A DNA stretch of 64,000 nt from Chloroflexota bacterium. Its GTDB lineage: Bacteria > Chloroflexota > UBA6077 > FW602-bin22 > CADDYW01. Where the stretch lies: the NCBI GenBank assembly GCA_021324795.1, contig JAJPIK010000044.1, positions 1-64,000 on the forward strand. The letters are read 5' to 3'. The translations under genes were made by a program, and so were the position numbers. The notes under the pieces are model-generated. The model saw only the letters and a program-made list of their open reading frames with translations. It had not been told where the DNA came from and ran no database searches. This document shows positions 1 through 8,365 of the stretch, piece after piece (position 1 is the stretch's first letter; the number at the start of each line of letters is the position of its first letter).

Positions 1-410
1 CGCACGCTCAGCACGGCAATCCCCGCGCGCTGAAGAACCTGTACGAGATCGCGGTCAGCCTTAAGGTCGTCGTCCCGGGTCACGAGGACGCTTGCTTGAC
101 CCACAGCAGCGGTTTCGATCACGAGGTTATCGTCGGGGTCACGACATAGACGCAATGTGCGAGTGATGGGTACTAGGACGGCCCGCCGTCGAAGACGACC
201 TGCGAGCTCAGAACCGGCGTCCGGGCGCAGGCCATATTTCCGAGCAATCCTTGGTCGTTGCAAAACCTCCTCTACTTCGCTGAGCATCGGCTCGCTTACG
301 ACCAGTTCGAATTGTCCCTCCTCTAATGCCTGGAGCACTCGGGCCGGTTGCCCGAGCGGATTGAGGAGGGCGGATATCCAGATGTTCGTGTCAACGACGG
401 CTCGGCTCAC
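1..410 (-). CDS. PIN-domain toxin (VapC-like), C-terminus outside window
   Basis: Translating the minus strand from a GTG at 410 gives 136 residues of a PIN-domain ribonuclease fold, and the frame is still open at base 1. The acidic positions are visible: VVDTN near the start, a Glu-rich helix after SEPMLSEVEE, CRDPDDNLV, and LVTRDDDL near the visible end. PIN toxins of this type cleave RNA using a Mg2+ site formed by these acids. The GTG start overlaps the end of the upstream ribbon-helix-helix gene by 20 bases, the usual translational coupling of toxin-antitoxin pairs. The motif spacing resembles the PilT N-terminal/PIN_3 type. Substrate unknown. Confidence 0.8.
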   Translation of the reverse strand, partial: MSRAVVDTNIWISALLNPLGQPARVLQALEEGQFELVVSEPMLSEVEEVLQRPRIARKYGLRPDAGSELAGRLRRRAVLVPITRTLRLCRDPDDNLVIETAAVGQASVLVTRDDDLKADRDLVQVLQRAGIAVLSV

Positions 411-675
411 GGTGGAGCTGTCGGACCTCCTCGCGGGCGGCAGTAATGTCTGCCTCGATTTCCTCTGGGGAAACGTCGCGAGGTAATCCTTCTCTCACCC
501 GGGCAAGAAACGCATCGAGGCGTTCGTGCCAGGTAGCATCGTCGCCCGCTCGGTTAGCGATGTACTGATCGATCGCCCTCCGAATGAGTTCGGCTAGACT
601 GCAGTTTTCTTCGGCAGCCAGATGCTTCAGCGCACGTACTTGCTCAGGATCCAGATAAATATTGGTGCGGTACAT
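391..675 (-). CDS. Ribbon-helix-helix antitoxin (CopG/VapB-like)
   Basis: This encodes a 94-residue protein starting MYRTNIYLDPEQV, the short beta strand and first helix of a ribbon-helix-helix DNA-binding domain, followed by LAAEENCSLAELIRRAIDQYI. The charged C-terminal half (about residues 50-94) would wrap and neutralise the PIN toxin encoded by the overlapping downstream gene. The ATG at 675 is preferred over the longer frame because AAGGAG lies about seven bases upstream. The pair is likely autoregulated through the inverted repeat over its promoter at 703-722. It could regulate other targets, but the overlap with a PIN gene makes an antitoxin role most likely. Confidence 0.8.
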   Translation of the reverse strand: MYRTNIYLDPEQVRALKHLAAEENCSLAELIRRAIDQYIANRAGDDATWHERLDAFLARVREGLPRDVSPEEIEADITAAREEVRQLHREPSRR

Positions 676-702
676 GAGATCTCTCCTTGATGAGAGGGTT
701 AA

Positions 703-722
703 CCCCATTATACACCATGGGG
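703..722 (-). promoter_or_regulatory. Promoter -10 inside an inverted-repeat operator of the toxin-antitoxin pair
   Basis: Reading the minus strand, a perfect TATAAT (707-712) lies about 30 bases upstream of the antitoxin start. It is framed by the inverted repeat CCCCAT (703-708) and ATGGGG (717-722). The -35 at 17-bp spacing is poor (TCCAAG). A small palindrome covering the -10 is the expected binding site for a ribbon-helix-helix antitoxin that represses its own operon. Confidence 0.5.
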
Positions 723-922
723 AACGTCACTTGGAGCGAGTGAAGTAGTTTGATAAGGAAGGCTATCTGGCGCCTCACCGTGATCAGGAAAGGCTCAACG
801 CGGACTGGCAGAGTGAAGACGGGGCTTGACCCGAGCTCCCATCTTCGGATCGCACATGCGACTCCGCCAGACCTCGTCCTCGAAGTCCAACGCCCAATTC
901 GGATGCATTCGCAACAGCCGCA

Positions 923-1096
923 TCAGACACTCACGCACCGGATCTTCCCGTTGGGATCACAGGAGTGATTCAAATAGCAGTCTGGCGGGAGCAGTACCGC
1001 GCTCGTTTTCCAGCCAAGCTCGCAGAGATGCCTCTGGTCCGCCTCGGTAAGCGCGAGGATCTCGTCATTTTGCCTGGCCGATCCAATCCAAGCCAT
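923..1096 (-). pseudogene. Decayed SET-domain protein fragment
   Basis: The minus strand encodes 57 residues with EILALTEADQRHLCEL followed by PPDCYLNHSCDPNG. The NHSCDPN block is the signature of SET-domain protein lysine methyltransferases (the AdoMet-binding and pseudoknot region), and the preceding LTEAxxxxL..PP pattern also fits bacterial SET proteins. The frame is closed by a TGA directly before its first ATG and by another TGA soon after the motif. A GRGFHAI-like stretch that could be the N-terminal GRG motif lies in a different frame near 1150-1200. The whole 723-1331 stretch holds no intact gene, so this looks like a frameshifted remnant. A short functional gene is unlikely because the C-terminal catalytic part is missing. 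Confidence 0.45.
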
Positions 1097-1331
1097 TCAC
1101 AGTGCTCATACGAGATTCCCCGAATCGGTCCGCAGACCGACCTGACATGCATCTGCGGACCGATGGCATGGAAGCCACGACCACGGATACTGCACGTAGA
1201 TAGCGCGGAATAATTAAAGGGAGACATCGCCATGATTTCCTGCACCAACCAGGAGAAGTCTATCCGCCAGCACTTGGCGTAAGTGTAACCGACACCAAAT
1301 GATCCGCCGAGAGCGGAGAAAGGAAACTGAA

Positions 1332-3122
1332 ATGGCAACAATCACAGAAACCCCTCGTACGACTGGCATTCCTCGGCGCTGGCGCGTCGCGGGTGCCGGC
1401 CTAGTCGTGGCCGGGTTGCTCGGCGTCGGACTGACGACAGGTACCCTCCGCGCCCTGGTCGGCCCAAGCGCGCCGGCTCTCCCGCCGACTGTCGCGGTGA
1501 CGCGCGGTGGGATCACCGCCAGCGTAGATGGGATCGGAACCGTCGCCGCGGCGAAGACGCTCGACCTGACCTTCTCGACGACCGGCACAGTGACCGACGT
1601 GCTCGTCCATGAAGGCGACATGGTGGCTGCAGGCCAACCGATAGCTCGTATTGACGATCGGATCCTACAGTCGCAGGTCGCCAGCGCCGAGGCGAACCTG
1701 GTCGCGGCGCAGGCACGGCTCGCTCAGGCCCAGAAGGGCAACGCCAACTCCGAGGATGTCGCGGCGGCCCGCGCCCAACTCGCTTCGGCCCAGGCCAGCT
1801 ACGACAAGCTCGCTGCCGGCCCGTCGGCCGCCGACGTGGCTAATGCCCAAGCCACTCTCCGAAGTGCCGAGGCAAACCTCAAGGATACCCTGGCTGGGCC
1901 GACCCCGAGCGACGTCGCCGCGGCAGAGGCGACTGTACGATCGGCAGAGTCTCAGCTCGCCTCGGCTCAGAAGGACCTCGCTGACCTGAAAGCACAGCCG
2001 AAACCGGAGGACGTCCAGAACGCCGAGCTCGCGCTGGAGCAGGCAAAGGATTCGCTGTGGTCGGCACAACTCAGCCGCGACGCGACCTGTGGCCCGTCGC
2101 GTGGCCAAGGCGGAGTCTGCCAGAGCGCGAACGCGACCGTCGCCGCGCAGGAGACGGCGGTGAACCAGGCGGCAGCGAAGCTAGCGCAGGTGAAAGAGCC
2201 GCCCACCGCGGCACAACTTGCGGCGGCTGAGCAAGCCGTCCGTAGCGCGCAGGCAGGGCTTGATAGTGCGCATGCCAAGCTAGCTCAGGTGAAAGCCGGA
2301 CCAACCGCGGCGAGCCGCCAGTCAGCGCAATCGCAGGTGGACGAGGCGAAGGCCAGCCTGGTCAAGGCCGAGACCTCGGTGACTCCGGAGGATCTCGCCG
2401 TAGTGAAGGCAAGTGTCGATCAAGCGAAGGCAAATCTGGCTAAGCTCACCGCGCCCGCGACGGACACGGATCTGGCTATCCAGCAAGCGAACGTTAGCCA
2501 AGCAGAACAATCCCTGAAGCAGGCCCGACTCAGTCTGGAGAACGCGATCTTGAAGGCACCTTTCGCCGGTATCGTCTCGGCGGTGAATGTCGTCCCAGGT
2601 AGCTCGGTGGGGGGTGGGACCGTCATCGCGACCCTGGTCGACCGCGGCACGGTGCACGTGGACTTGAAGCTGAGTGAGAACGACGTCGTGAAGGTCGCGG
2701 TAGGCCAGCCAGCAACTCTGACCAGCGATTCGCTCGCCGGGTGGAGCGCGAAGGGCACTGTGAGCTACATCGCGCCAGCCGCTCAAGTCACGAATGGCGT
2801 CGAGACCTTCCTCGTGCGGGTGAGCTTTCCCGGAGACGATCCCTCCCTGCGGGTCGGGATGACGGCAAATGTCGAGATCACGACCGCCCATCACGATAAC
2901 GTGATCCTCGTGCCCTCGACCGCGCTCCTGCCCAAGGGGGCCGGGCACATTGTGGAGCGGCCGAGCGTCGACGGCAAGGCGATACAGGATATCGAGGTGA
3001 CGACTGGCCTGACCGACGGGGCCATGACCGAGATCACCAGCGGCCTGACCGCGGGCGACCGGGTGATCGCCCTGCCTACCACGGGTGCCAGCCATTCCAG
3101 CAACAGCTTTTTCGGGCACTAG
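1332..3122 (+). CDS. Efflux adaptor protein, HlyD/MacA family
   Basis: A 596-residue membrane-fusion (adaptor) protein of an ABC efflux system. The N-terminus has a basic stretch and one membrane anchor (about residues 17-36, VAGAGLVVAGLLGVG). A lipoyl/barrel-sandwich half (DLTFSTTGTVTDVLVHEGD) is followed by a very long alpha-helical hairpin made of AAEATVRSAESQLASAQ-type repeats (roughly residues 100-390), then the second lipoyl half (APFAGIVSAVNVVPGSSV) and a beta-barrel domain. The hairpin is longer and more repetitive than in Escherichia coli MacA. The ATG at 1332 is chosen because AGAAAGGA lies just upstream; an in-frame ATG at 1299 lacks such a site. First gene of the transporter/two-component operon. 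Confidence 0.85.
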   Translation: MATITETPRTTGIPRRWRVAGAGLVVAGLLGVGLTTGTLRALVGPSAPALPPTVAVTRGGITASVDGIGTVAAAKTLDLTFSTTGTVTDVLVHEGDMVAAGQPIARIDDRILQSQVASAEANLVAAQARLAQAQKGNANSEDVAAARAQLASAQASYDKLAAGPSAADVANAQATLRSAEANLKDTLAGPTPSDVAAAEATVRSAESQLASAQKDLADLKAQPKPEDVQNAELALEQAKDSLWSAQLSRDATCGPSRGQGGVCQSANATVAAQETAVNQAAAKLAQVKEPPTAAQLAAAEQAVRSAQAGLDSAHAKLAQVKAGPTAASRQSAQSQVDEAKASLVKAETSVTPEDLAVVKASVDQAKANLAKLTAPATDTDLAIQQANVSQAEQSLKQARLSLENAILKAPFAGIVSAVNVVPGSSVGGGTVIATLVDRGTVHVDLKLSENDVVKVAVGQPATLTSDSLAGWSAKGTVSYIAPAAQVTNGVETFLVRVSFPGDDPSLRVGMTANVEITTAHHDNVILVPSTALLPKGAGHIVERPSVDGKAIQDIEVTTGLTDGAMTEITSGLTAGDRVIALPTTGASHSSNSFFGH

Positions 3123-3136
3123 TGCGGGGGTGAAGA

Positions 3137-3907
3137 ATGGATGCGATGATCGACGTTGAAAACCTGCGCAAGACCTATCACATCGGCGACGTGGAAGTCC
3201 GGGCGTTGAGGGGCGTGGCGTTCAGGATCGAAAGGGGTGAGTTCGTGGCGATCATGGGGCCGAGTGGCAGCGGCAAGAGCACGCTGATGAATCTGCTTGG
3301 TTGCTTGGATACGCCGACGTCCGGGCGGTACTGTCTGGATGGGGTCGAGGTCGAGCATCTCTCCGGCGCGGACCTCGCCCGCGTCCGCGCGGCGAAGCTC
3401 GGGTTCGTGTTCCAGCAATATAACCTCCTGCCCCGTCAGACGGCCCTTCGGAACGTGGAGCTGCCACTGATCTACCGAGGCGTCAATGCCGGGGAGCGCC
3501 ATCGGCGGGCAACGGTGGCGCTGCGGCAGGTTGGCATGGCCGAACGGATGAATCACCGTCCGAATGAGCTGAGCGGTGGGCAACAGCAACGTGTCGCCAT
3601 CGCCCGAGCCCTCGTCGGCAGCCCGGCGGTAATTCTCGCTGACGAGCCGACCGGCGCGCTGGATACAAAGACGAGTGAGGAGATTATGCAGATCCTGCGG
3701 CGGCTAAACCGCGCGGAGGGGCTGACGGTCGTCGTCGTCACCCACGAGCCGGACGTGGCGGCCTATGCCAATCGTGTCCTCACCGTTCGCGATGGCGAGC
3801 TGGTCGCCGACGGGACACCGACCAAGCCGCTGCGTGATCGAGTTGACGGTCCTCGGTTGGAGACGGCGCTCGGCTTGGCTCTCTCTGGCGTGCGCGGGCT
3901 AGAATGA
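3137..3907 (+). CDS. ABC transporter ATP-binding protein, MacB/LolD type
   Basis: A 256-residue nucleotide-binding subunit. Walker [11 protein letters not shown]-loop in [10 protein letters not shown], signature [15 protein letters not shown], Walker [13 protein letters not shown] and the switch His in VVVTHEP are all intact, so it should hydrolyse ATP. Length and sequence fit the MacB/LolD/FtsE group, which powers mechanotransmission through FtsX-type permeases rather than a conventional channel. It starts 14 bases after the adaptor stop, with GGGGGTG ahead of the ATG, and precedes the permease gene by 28 bases. The order adaptor-ATPase-permease is typical of macrolide or peptide exporters. 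The substrate cannot be read from sequence. Confidence 0.9.
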   Translation: MDAMIDVENLRKTYHIGDVEVRALRGVAFRIERGEFVAIMGPSGSGKSTLMNLLGCLDTPTSGRYCLDGVEVEHLSGADLARVRAAKLGFVFQQYNLLPRQTALRNVELPLIYRGVNAGERHRRATVALRQVGMAERMNHRPNELSGGQQQRVAIARALVGSPAVILADEPTGALDTKTSEEIMQILRRLNRAEGLTVVVVTHEPDVAAYANRVLTVRDGELVADGTPTKPLRDRVDGPRLETALGLALSGVRGLE

Positions 3908-3935
3908 ACGCAGGATCGGTAAAAGGAGAATTTCC

Positions 3936-5261
3936 ATGCTGACGAATGAAGAACGACCAGTGACGATGGCCACCGTGGCGAGCGACGTCGACGGTCTCGC
4001 ACCGATCCCGGCGGTGGCTGGCACCCCCGCGCTCGGCGAGATCTTACGGGTGGCGTTTGAAAGCTTACTCGCGAATCGGATGCGCTCGCTCTTGACGATG
4101 CTCGGCGTGATCATCGGAGTGGCCTCGGTCGTGGCGCTGCTCGCGGTGGGAGGCGGCGCCAGTGCCTCGATCACCGGCCAGGTCCAGTCGCTGGGGACGA
4201 ATCTTCTCACGATCATACCCCAGGCCCCGACGGACGACGGGCCGAATCGCTCGGCGACGAGCGCGGGGTTGACGACCGCCGACATGAACGCCATCGCTGC
4301 GCTTCACCTTCCCTTAGCTGGAATTTCCCCGGAGTTCCAAGGGAACGCCGACCTGGTCGCGCCGTCTGCGGACAAAAACGCGGCCGTGGTCGGGGTCCTG
4401 GCAACGTATCCAGAGATCCAGGGTCTTAGGGTTGCTCAGGGCAGCTTCCTGACGAACGACCATGTGCAGGGAGACTCGCCAGTCATCGTCCTGGGGAGTA
4501 ACCTCGCCACGGCGCTCTTCGGGAAAGGCGCGGCGGTCGGCCAGCGGGTCCGGATTAATGGTCACGCTCTGCGGGTGGTCGGCGTCTTGGCGCCGAAGGG
4601 GGGCACCGCTTTCGGCTCGGTGGACGACCGCGCCCTAGTGCCGCTGGGTCTGGCTCAGAAGGTCCTCTTCGACGGGCGCAGCCCGGACAGCAACGGTTAT
4701 CGGGTGTCCTCGATCGCTCTCGCGGCGACCGATCGCACTGACCTACCGGCAATTACCGACCGCATCGACGCCCTCCTGCGCGAGCGGCACCATCTCAAGG
4801 CCGACGGATCCCAAGACGACTTCGGGGTGATAGATCAAGAGGCCTTCCTGAGCACGTTAAATACCGTCTCGACGGTATTCAGTCTATTTCTCGGCACCGT
4901 CGGGGGCGTCTCGCTCGTCGTTGGTGGAATCGGGATTATGAACATCATGCTCGTCAGCGTGACCGAGCGAACCCGCGAGATCGGCCTCCGCAAGGCGGTG
5001 GGAGCGCAACCGAGCGACATCCTGCTCCAGTTCGTCGCCGAGGCCATAGTGATCGGACTCCTTGGGGGCCTGATCGGCCTCGGCCTGGGGGCTGGCCTGG
5101 CGGGATTAGTCACCCTGAGCGGGGTCATCTCTGCTTCGGTCAGCCCGGGCACCGCGCTCATCGCTCTCGGCTTCGCGCTCGCCGTTGGCCTGTTCTTCGG
5201 CATCTACCCGGCCCAGCGCGCGGCTCGGCTCAACCCGATTGACGCCTTACGCTACGAGTGA
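3936..5261 (+). CDS. ABC transporter permease, MacB/FtsX family
   Basis: A 441-residue permease with one membrane helix near residues 45-65 (SLLTMLGVIIGVASVVALLAV), a large extracellular periplasmic-core domain (about 70-290) with the GxNxATALFG block, and three C-terminal helices in an FtsX domain (about 310-435, GIGIMNIMLVSVTERTREIG and NPIDALRYE). This is the standard MacB layout, except that here the ATPase is a separate gene. AAAAGGAGAA precedes the ATG. With the adaptor and ATPase it should form a tripartite-like exporter; in a monoderm cell the adaptor would act without an outer-membrane channel. Confidence 0.9.
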   Translation: MLTNEERPVTMATVASDVDGLAPIPAVAGTPALGEILRVAFESLLANRMRSLLTMLGVIIGVASVVALLAVGGGASASITGQVQSLGTNLLTIIPQAPTDDGPNRSATSAGLTTADMNAIAALHLPLAGISPEFQGNADLVAPSADKNAAVVGVLATYPEIQGLRVAQGSFLTNDHVQGDSPVIVLGSNLATALFGKGAAVGQRVRINGHALRVVGVLAPKGGTAFGSVDDRALVPLGLAQKVLFDGRSPDSNGYRVSSIALAATDRTDLPAITDRIDALLRERHHLKADGSQDDFGVIDQEAFLSTLNTVSTVFSLFLGTVGGVSLVVGGIGIMNIMLVSVTERTREIGLRKAVGAQPSDILLQFVAEAIVIGLLGGLIGLGLGAGLAGLVTLSGVISASVSPGTALIALGFALAVGLFFGIYPAQRAARLNPIDALRYE

Positions 5262-5335
5262 GATGAGATCCGGCCGCGCGTGGTATAGGATAAAGTGGAC
5301 ATGAGGACACGCGGTCGATGCAACGGGAGGACGGA

Positions 5336-6826
5336 ATGGGGCCATCGCTCGGGGCGATACGCCGGCTGCGCTGGCGACTTACCCTGTCCTACGCTCTGAT
5401 TACCGTCCTCACTGTCCTTGCCGTCGAGGTCGCTTTCTTCGCTCTCGTCCAGGCCTGGATTGGCTCGCCCGACTTTGCAGCGCTGCTTGGGAACGCCCTG
5501 GACGGCGTTGCCCCGGAGGCCGTGCCCTACCTTTCTCGCACGCCCCCGGATGTAGGTGGGCTCCAGAACTGGCTCGTCGGTCGAATGCGTCAGACCTATC
5601 TCCGGCTCCCGTTCGACGTGGATGTGACCAGCGGCGCGAGCCTGCTCCTCGTGGTCGTCGATCGAGATGGTCGGACGCTGGCCTCGGCGAACTCCGGTCG
5701 GGCAAAGGCGGGCGAGGATCTCGCCGGCCACCTTTCCCGATCAGCGCAATCCGTCGTCCGTGCGGCCCTCGCGGATGATCCCAATCCTGCCCATCGCGCG
5801 ATCCGTGGACCGGATGGCAGCGTCGCCGCTGCCGCTCCCATCACACGCGACGGGCAAATCCTGGGGGCCTTGGTCCTCCTCCCGGATCTGGCCGCGACAC
5901 GGAAGGAGTTCTTGAGCCACGGCGCGGGGGCGTTTCTCGCCAGTGCAATCGCCCTGACCGCGTTCTTTGGCTTTCTAGGCACGCTGTTCGGCTACGTTTG
6001 GGCGCGCTGGCTCACCCGACGCCTGCGGGTCCTCACCGACGCGGTCGAGGCCTGGAGCCGGGGCGACCTGGACGTCGTGGCTCGTGATACCTCCGCCGAC
6101 GAGCTCGGCCAGCATGCCCGCCAGTTGAACCGCATGGCCGAGGAGCTTCGCGCTCTTTTCCGGGCTCGCGAGTACGTCGCCGTGGTCGAAGAACGCCAGC
6201 GCCTGGCTCGTGATCTTCACGACGCGGTGAAGCAGCAAATCTTCGCCGTCGGCATGCAGGTCGGGGCGGCGCGTACACTGCTCGAGAGCGACCCCGCGAC
6301 CGCGCGTGAGTACCTGGTCGAGGCGGAGCGGCTCACCCGGCAGGCGCAGGGCGAGCTCACCGCCTTAATCCGGGAGCTGCGGCCGGCTGCGTTAGCCGAT
6401 CAGGACCTGGCGGCCGCGCTCGATACCTGGGTTCGGGAGTGGTCGCGTCGGACAGGCATCGTCGCCGAGGTCCGCGCGCAGGACGCGCGCGGCGTGCCGC
6501 CGGAGGTTGAGCAAGCCTTCTTTCGCGTCGCTCAGGAGGCGCTGGCCAACGTGGCGCGCCACAGCGGTGCGACCCGTGTTGACGTCGACATGGCGTGGGA
6601 CCGCGGCGCGCTATCCCTTGCCATCGTCGACAATGGACGAGGATTTGACGTTACGCGGGTGCTGGGCAAGGGGGTAGGTCTGACGAGCATGCGCGAGCGC
6701 GTCGAAGCGCTCGGCGGGACATTCCACCTGGCGAGCACGCCCGCGGGCACCCGACTCGAGGTGCGGGCGTGTCGGGTGCCGCCTGGTTCCCCAAGATCAA
6801 TTGCGGAGGCTGAAGGAGAGCTATGA
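5336..6826 (+). CDS. Sensor histidine kinase, NarL-type (HisKA_3)
   Basis: A 496-residue membrane kinase with a transmembrane helix near residues 16-38, an extracytoplasmic sensor domain (about 40-195), a second helix, a HAMP linker (TRRLRVLTDAVEAWSRGDL), a HisKA_3 dimerisation domain with the phospho-acceptor His at about residue 295 in RLARDLHDAVKQQ, and an HATPase domain with N-box EALANVARHS and G-box DNGRGFD. The ATG at 5336 has GGGAGGA immediately upstream and is preferred over an in-frame ATG at 5318. It follows the efflux genes on the same strand and overlaps its response regulator by four bases, so it probably senses the exported compound or envelope damage. The signal is unknown. 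Confidence 0.9.
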   Translation: MGPSLGAIRRLRWRLTLSYALITVLTVLAVEVAFFALVQAWIGSPDFAALLGNALDGVAPEAVPYLSRTPPDVGGLQNWLVGRMRQTYLRLPFDVDVTSGASLLLVVVDRDGRTLASANSGRAKAGEDLAGHLSRSAQSVVRAALADDPNPAHRAIRGPDGSVAAAAPITRDGQILGALVLLPDLAATRKEFLSHGAGAFLASAIALTAFFGFLGTLFGYVWARWLTRRLRVLTDAVEAWSRGDLDVVARDTSADELGQHARQLNRMAEELRALFRAREYVAVVEERQRLARDLHDAVKQQIFAVGMQVGAARTLLESDPATAREYLVEAERLTRQAQGELTALIRELRPAALADQDLAAALDTWVREWSRRTGIVAEVRAQDARGVPPEVEQAFFRVAQEALANVARHSGATRVDVDMAWDRGALSLAIVDNGRGFDVTRVLGKGVGLTSMRERVEALGGTFHLASTPAGTRLEVRACRVPPGSPRSIAEAEGEL

Positions 6827-7473
6827 GCGAGCGGATTACTGTCCTCGTTGTCGACGATCAGCCGGTCGTGCGCCAGGGGGTGCGTGCCTTTCTCGGAACT
6901 CAGTCGGACATAGCGGTGGTAGGCGCGGCCGCCTCGGGCGAGGAAGCACTGCACCTCGCCGCCGAGCACGCGCCGGACGTCGTCCTGGTAGACCTGGTGA
7001 TGCCAGGAATGGATGGCGTCGAGACGACTCGCCGCCTCCGCCAGCTTAGCCCCCGGAGCCAGGTGCTCGTCCTCACTTCCTACGATCAGGACGAGTACAT
7101 CTTTCCGGCCATCCGCGCCGGGGCGCTCTCGTACTTGCTTAAGGAGGTCGGGTCCGAGGAGCTGGTGGACGCCATCCGGAAGGCCGCGCATGGCGAGGCG
7201 GTGCTTCATCCGCGGGTGGCAGCACGGGTCGTCCAGGAGCTGCGCGGGACGCGCAATGATCAGCCCAACGCCTTCGCCGAGTTGAGCGAGCGCGAGTTGG
7301 AGGTGCTCCGGCTGATCGCGAGCGGCCTGACCAACGAGGAGATTGCCGCGCGACTGGTGATCAGCGAGAAGACAGTCAAGAGCCACGTCAGCAATATCTT
7401 GGCGAAGCTCCACGTTGCGGATCGCACGCAGGCCGCCGTATTCGCCTGGCGCCAGGGTGTCGTCCGCCCTTGA
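6823..7473 (+). CDS. Response regulator, NarL/LuxR family
   Basis: A 216-residue regulator. The receiver domain (1-120) has the acidic pair VVDDQ, the phospho-acceptor Asp57 in VVLVDLVMPGMDG and the conserved Lys in YLLKEV. The C-terminal LuxR-type helix-turn-helix is LSERELEVLRLIASGLTNEE through KTVKSHVSNILAKLHV. It overlaps the kinase gene by ATGA, so the two are a cognate pair. Lying last in the efflux operon, it most likely controls that operon, though no binding site could be identified. Confidence 0.92.
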   Translation: MSERITVLVVDDQPVVRQGVRAFLGTQSDIAVVGAAASGEEALHLAAEHAPDVVLVDLVMPGMDGVETTRRLRQLSPRSQVLVLTSYDQDEYIFPAIRAGALSYLLKEVGSEELVDAIRKAAHGEAVLHPRVAARVVQELRGTRNDQPNAFAELSERELEVLRLIASGLTNEEIAARLVISEKTVKSHVSNILAKLHVADRTQAAVFAWRQGVVRP

Positions 7474-7660
7474 TCCCTGAGAGATCCCTGCCGCACTGGC
7501 GCGGGAAGCTTCCGATACTACCCATTCGGTCCAATCCTCGGTCCGGCAAGTGTCGCCCCAATGACGTGTCTGCCCACGCTGCTAGCCCGGCACTTCGCGC
7601 GGGCGATGCTCGTTCGCAGGAAAGGTGAGCTACGTAGGACGTTAGAGCGTGTTATGAATC

Positions 7661-7950
7661 TTAAGCGAGCAAGGGCTCGGCTTGATGCAACATCAGGCAG
7701 ACGAAGGCAATGAAATGCATCCCGATCAAGGGTGGTCTACAGTCGCTCGTAGTCCCACGCCAGGCGGCGGGTCATTGGGCATCGCGCCACTCGGACCCCA
7801 AGCGGACGATCCAGCGCAGACCATGGAAGACCTCGCGCAAGGGGTGCTCTCGCTGGGATGCCTCCGCGCTCATCAGGGTCAGGTACGGCGCGATAAACGC
7901 CCACTCTCATCGCTCGAATACGCTTTACGGTTGGCTGGTGGCATCGTCAT
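7661..7950 (-). pseudogene. Internally deleted, frameshifted IS5-family transposase remnant
   Basis: Minus-strand pieces read MPPANRKAYSSDE, then after a frameshift EWAFIAPYLTLM, ASQREHPLREVFHG, LRWIVRLGSEWR, a TGA, and finally MHFIAFVCLMLHQ before a TAA. The first pieces are the N-terminus of IS5-type transposases and the last fits their C-terminus, so the DDE core is missing. Just beyond the stop, AGATTCATAACACGCTCT resembles an IS5-type terminal repeat; I could not find its partner on the other side. The element is dead. It fills most of the 7474-8070 gap. Confidence 0.6.
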
Positions 7951-8069
7951 GCCTCAAGCGTACCAGGATTCTCTCAAAGTGCATGGCAGATTCTCGGGGC
8001 ATTCAGTGTGGCCCATTAATTCAAAAGCTGCCTTGCCGAGATCATTACTGGGCAGTACAATGTATCTGA

Positions 8070-8341
8070 CCGACGGTGATGGAGACTCGTGCGAGGCCAG
8101 GGATTCCCCCAGAGAGCGGGCGGTTGGTGCGAGACCCGTAGTGACTGGCGTCGCGATTACCCTCCGGAGTCGCCGCCCGAACGCTCGTCTCTTGGCGAGC
8201 CAGTAGGCGCGGCCGGGCTGCGCCCGTTAGCGCGCTCTGAGGTCGGCTGGCCAGTCGGAAAGGTGGCTGCCCGTCGACGAATCGCGGTGGTACCGTGAAG
8301 GCAATGCGCCTCTCGCCCGGGTGGACGAGGGGCTTTTTTTG
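8070..8341 (+). promoter_or_regulatory. T-box leader, tyrosine specifier, upstream of tyrS
   Basis: Stem I elements are readable: GATGGAG (8078 region), the distal AGAGAG block at 8111-8116 followed by GGTTGGTGCGAGACC, and the specifier-loop strand GAT-TAC-C before CTCCGGAG. The specifier is TAC (8158-8160), a Tyr codon, matching the downstream tyrosyl-tRNA synthetase. The T-box sequence GGTGGTACCGTG is at 8286-8297. It is followed by a terminator hairpin GCCTCTCG/CGAGGGGC and a run of seven T ending at 8340. Uncharged tRNA-Tyr should favour the antiterminator and allow tyrS expression. Confidence 0.88.
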
Positions 8342-8365
8342 TGGGATTCGGGAGTGCATTTGAGC

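Noticed and set aside
970-1341. 123-residue minus-strand open frame
   Set aside because: It overlaps the SET relic in another frame and runs past the real start of the adaptor gene. It shows no protein-like features beyond a weak GRG motif.
2322-3119. 265-residue minus-strand open frame
   Set aside because: It is a shadow of the high-GC adaptor gene and is biased in composition.
7682-8206. 174-residue plus-strand open frame
   Set aside because: It runs antisense to the IS5 remnant and into the T-box leader; it has no recognisable domain or ribosome site.
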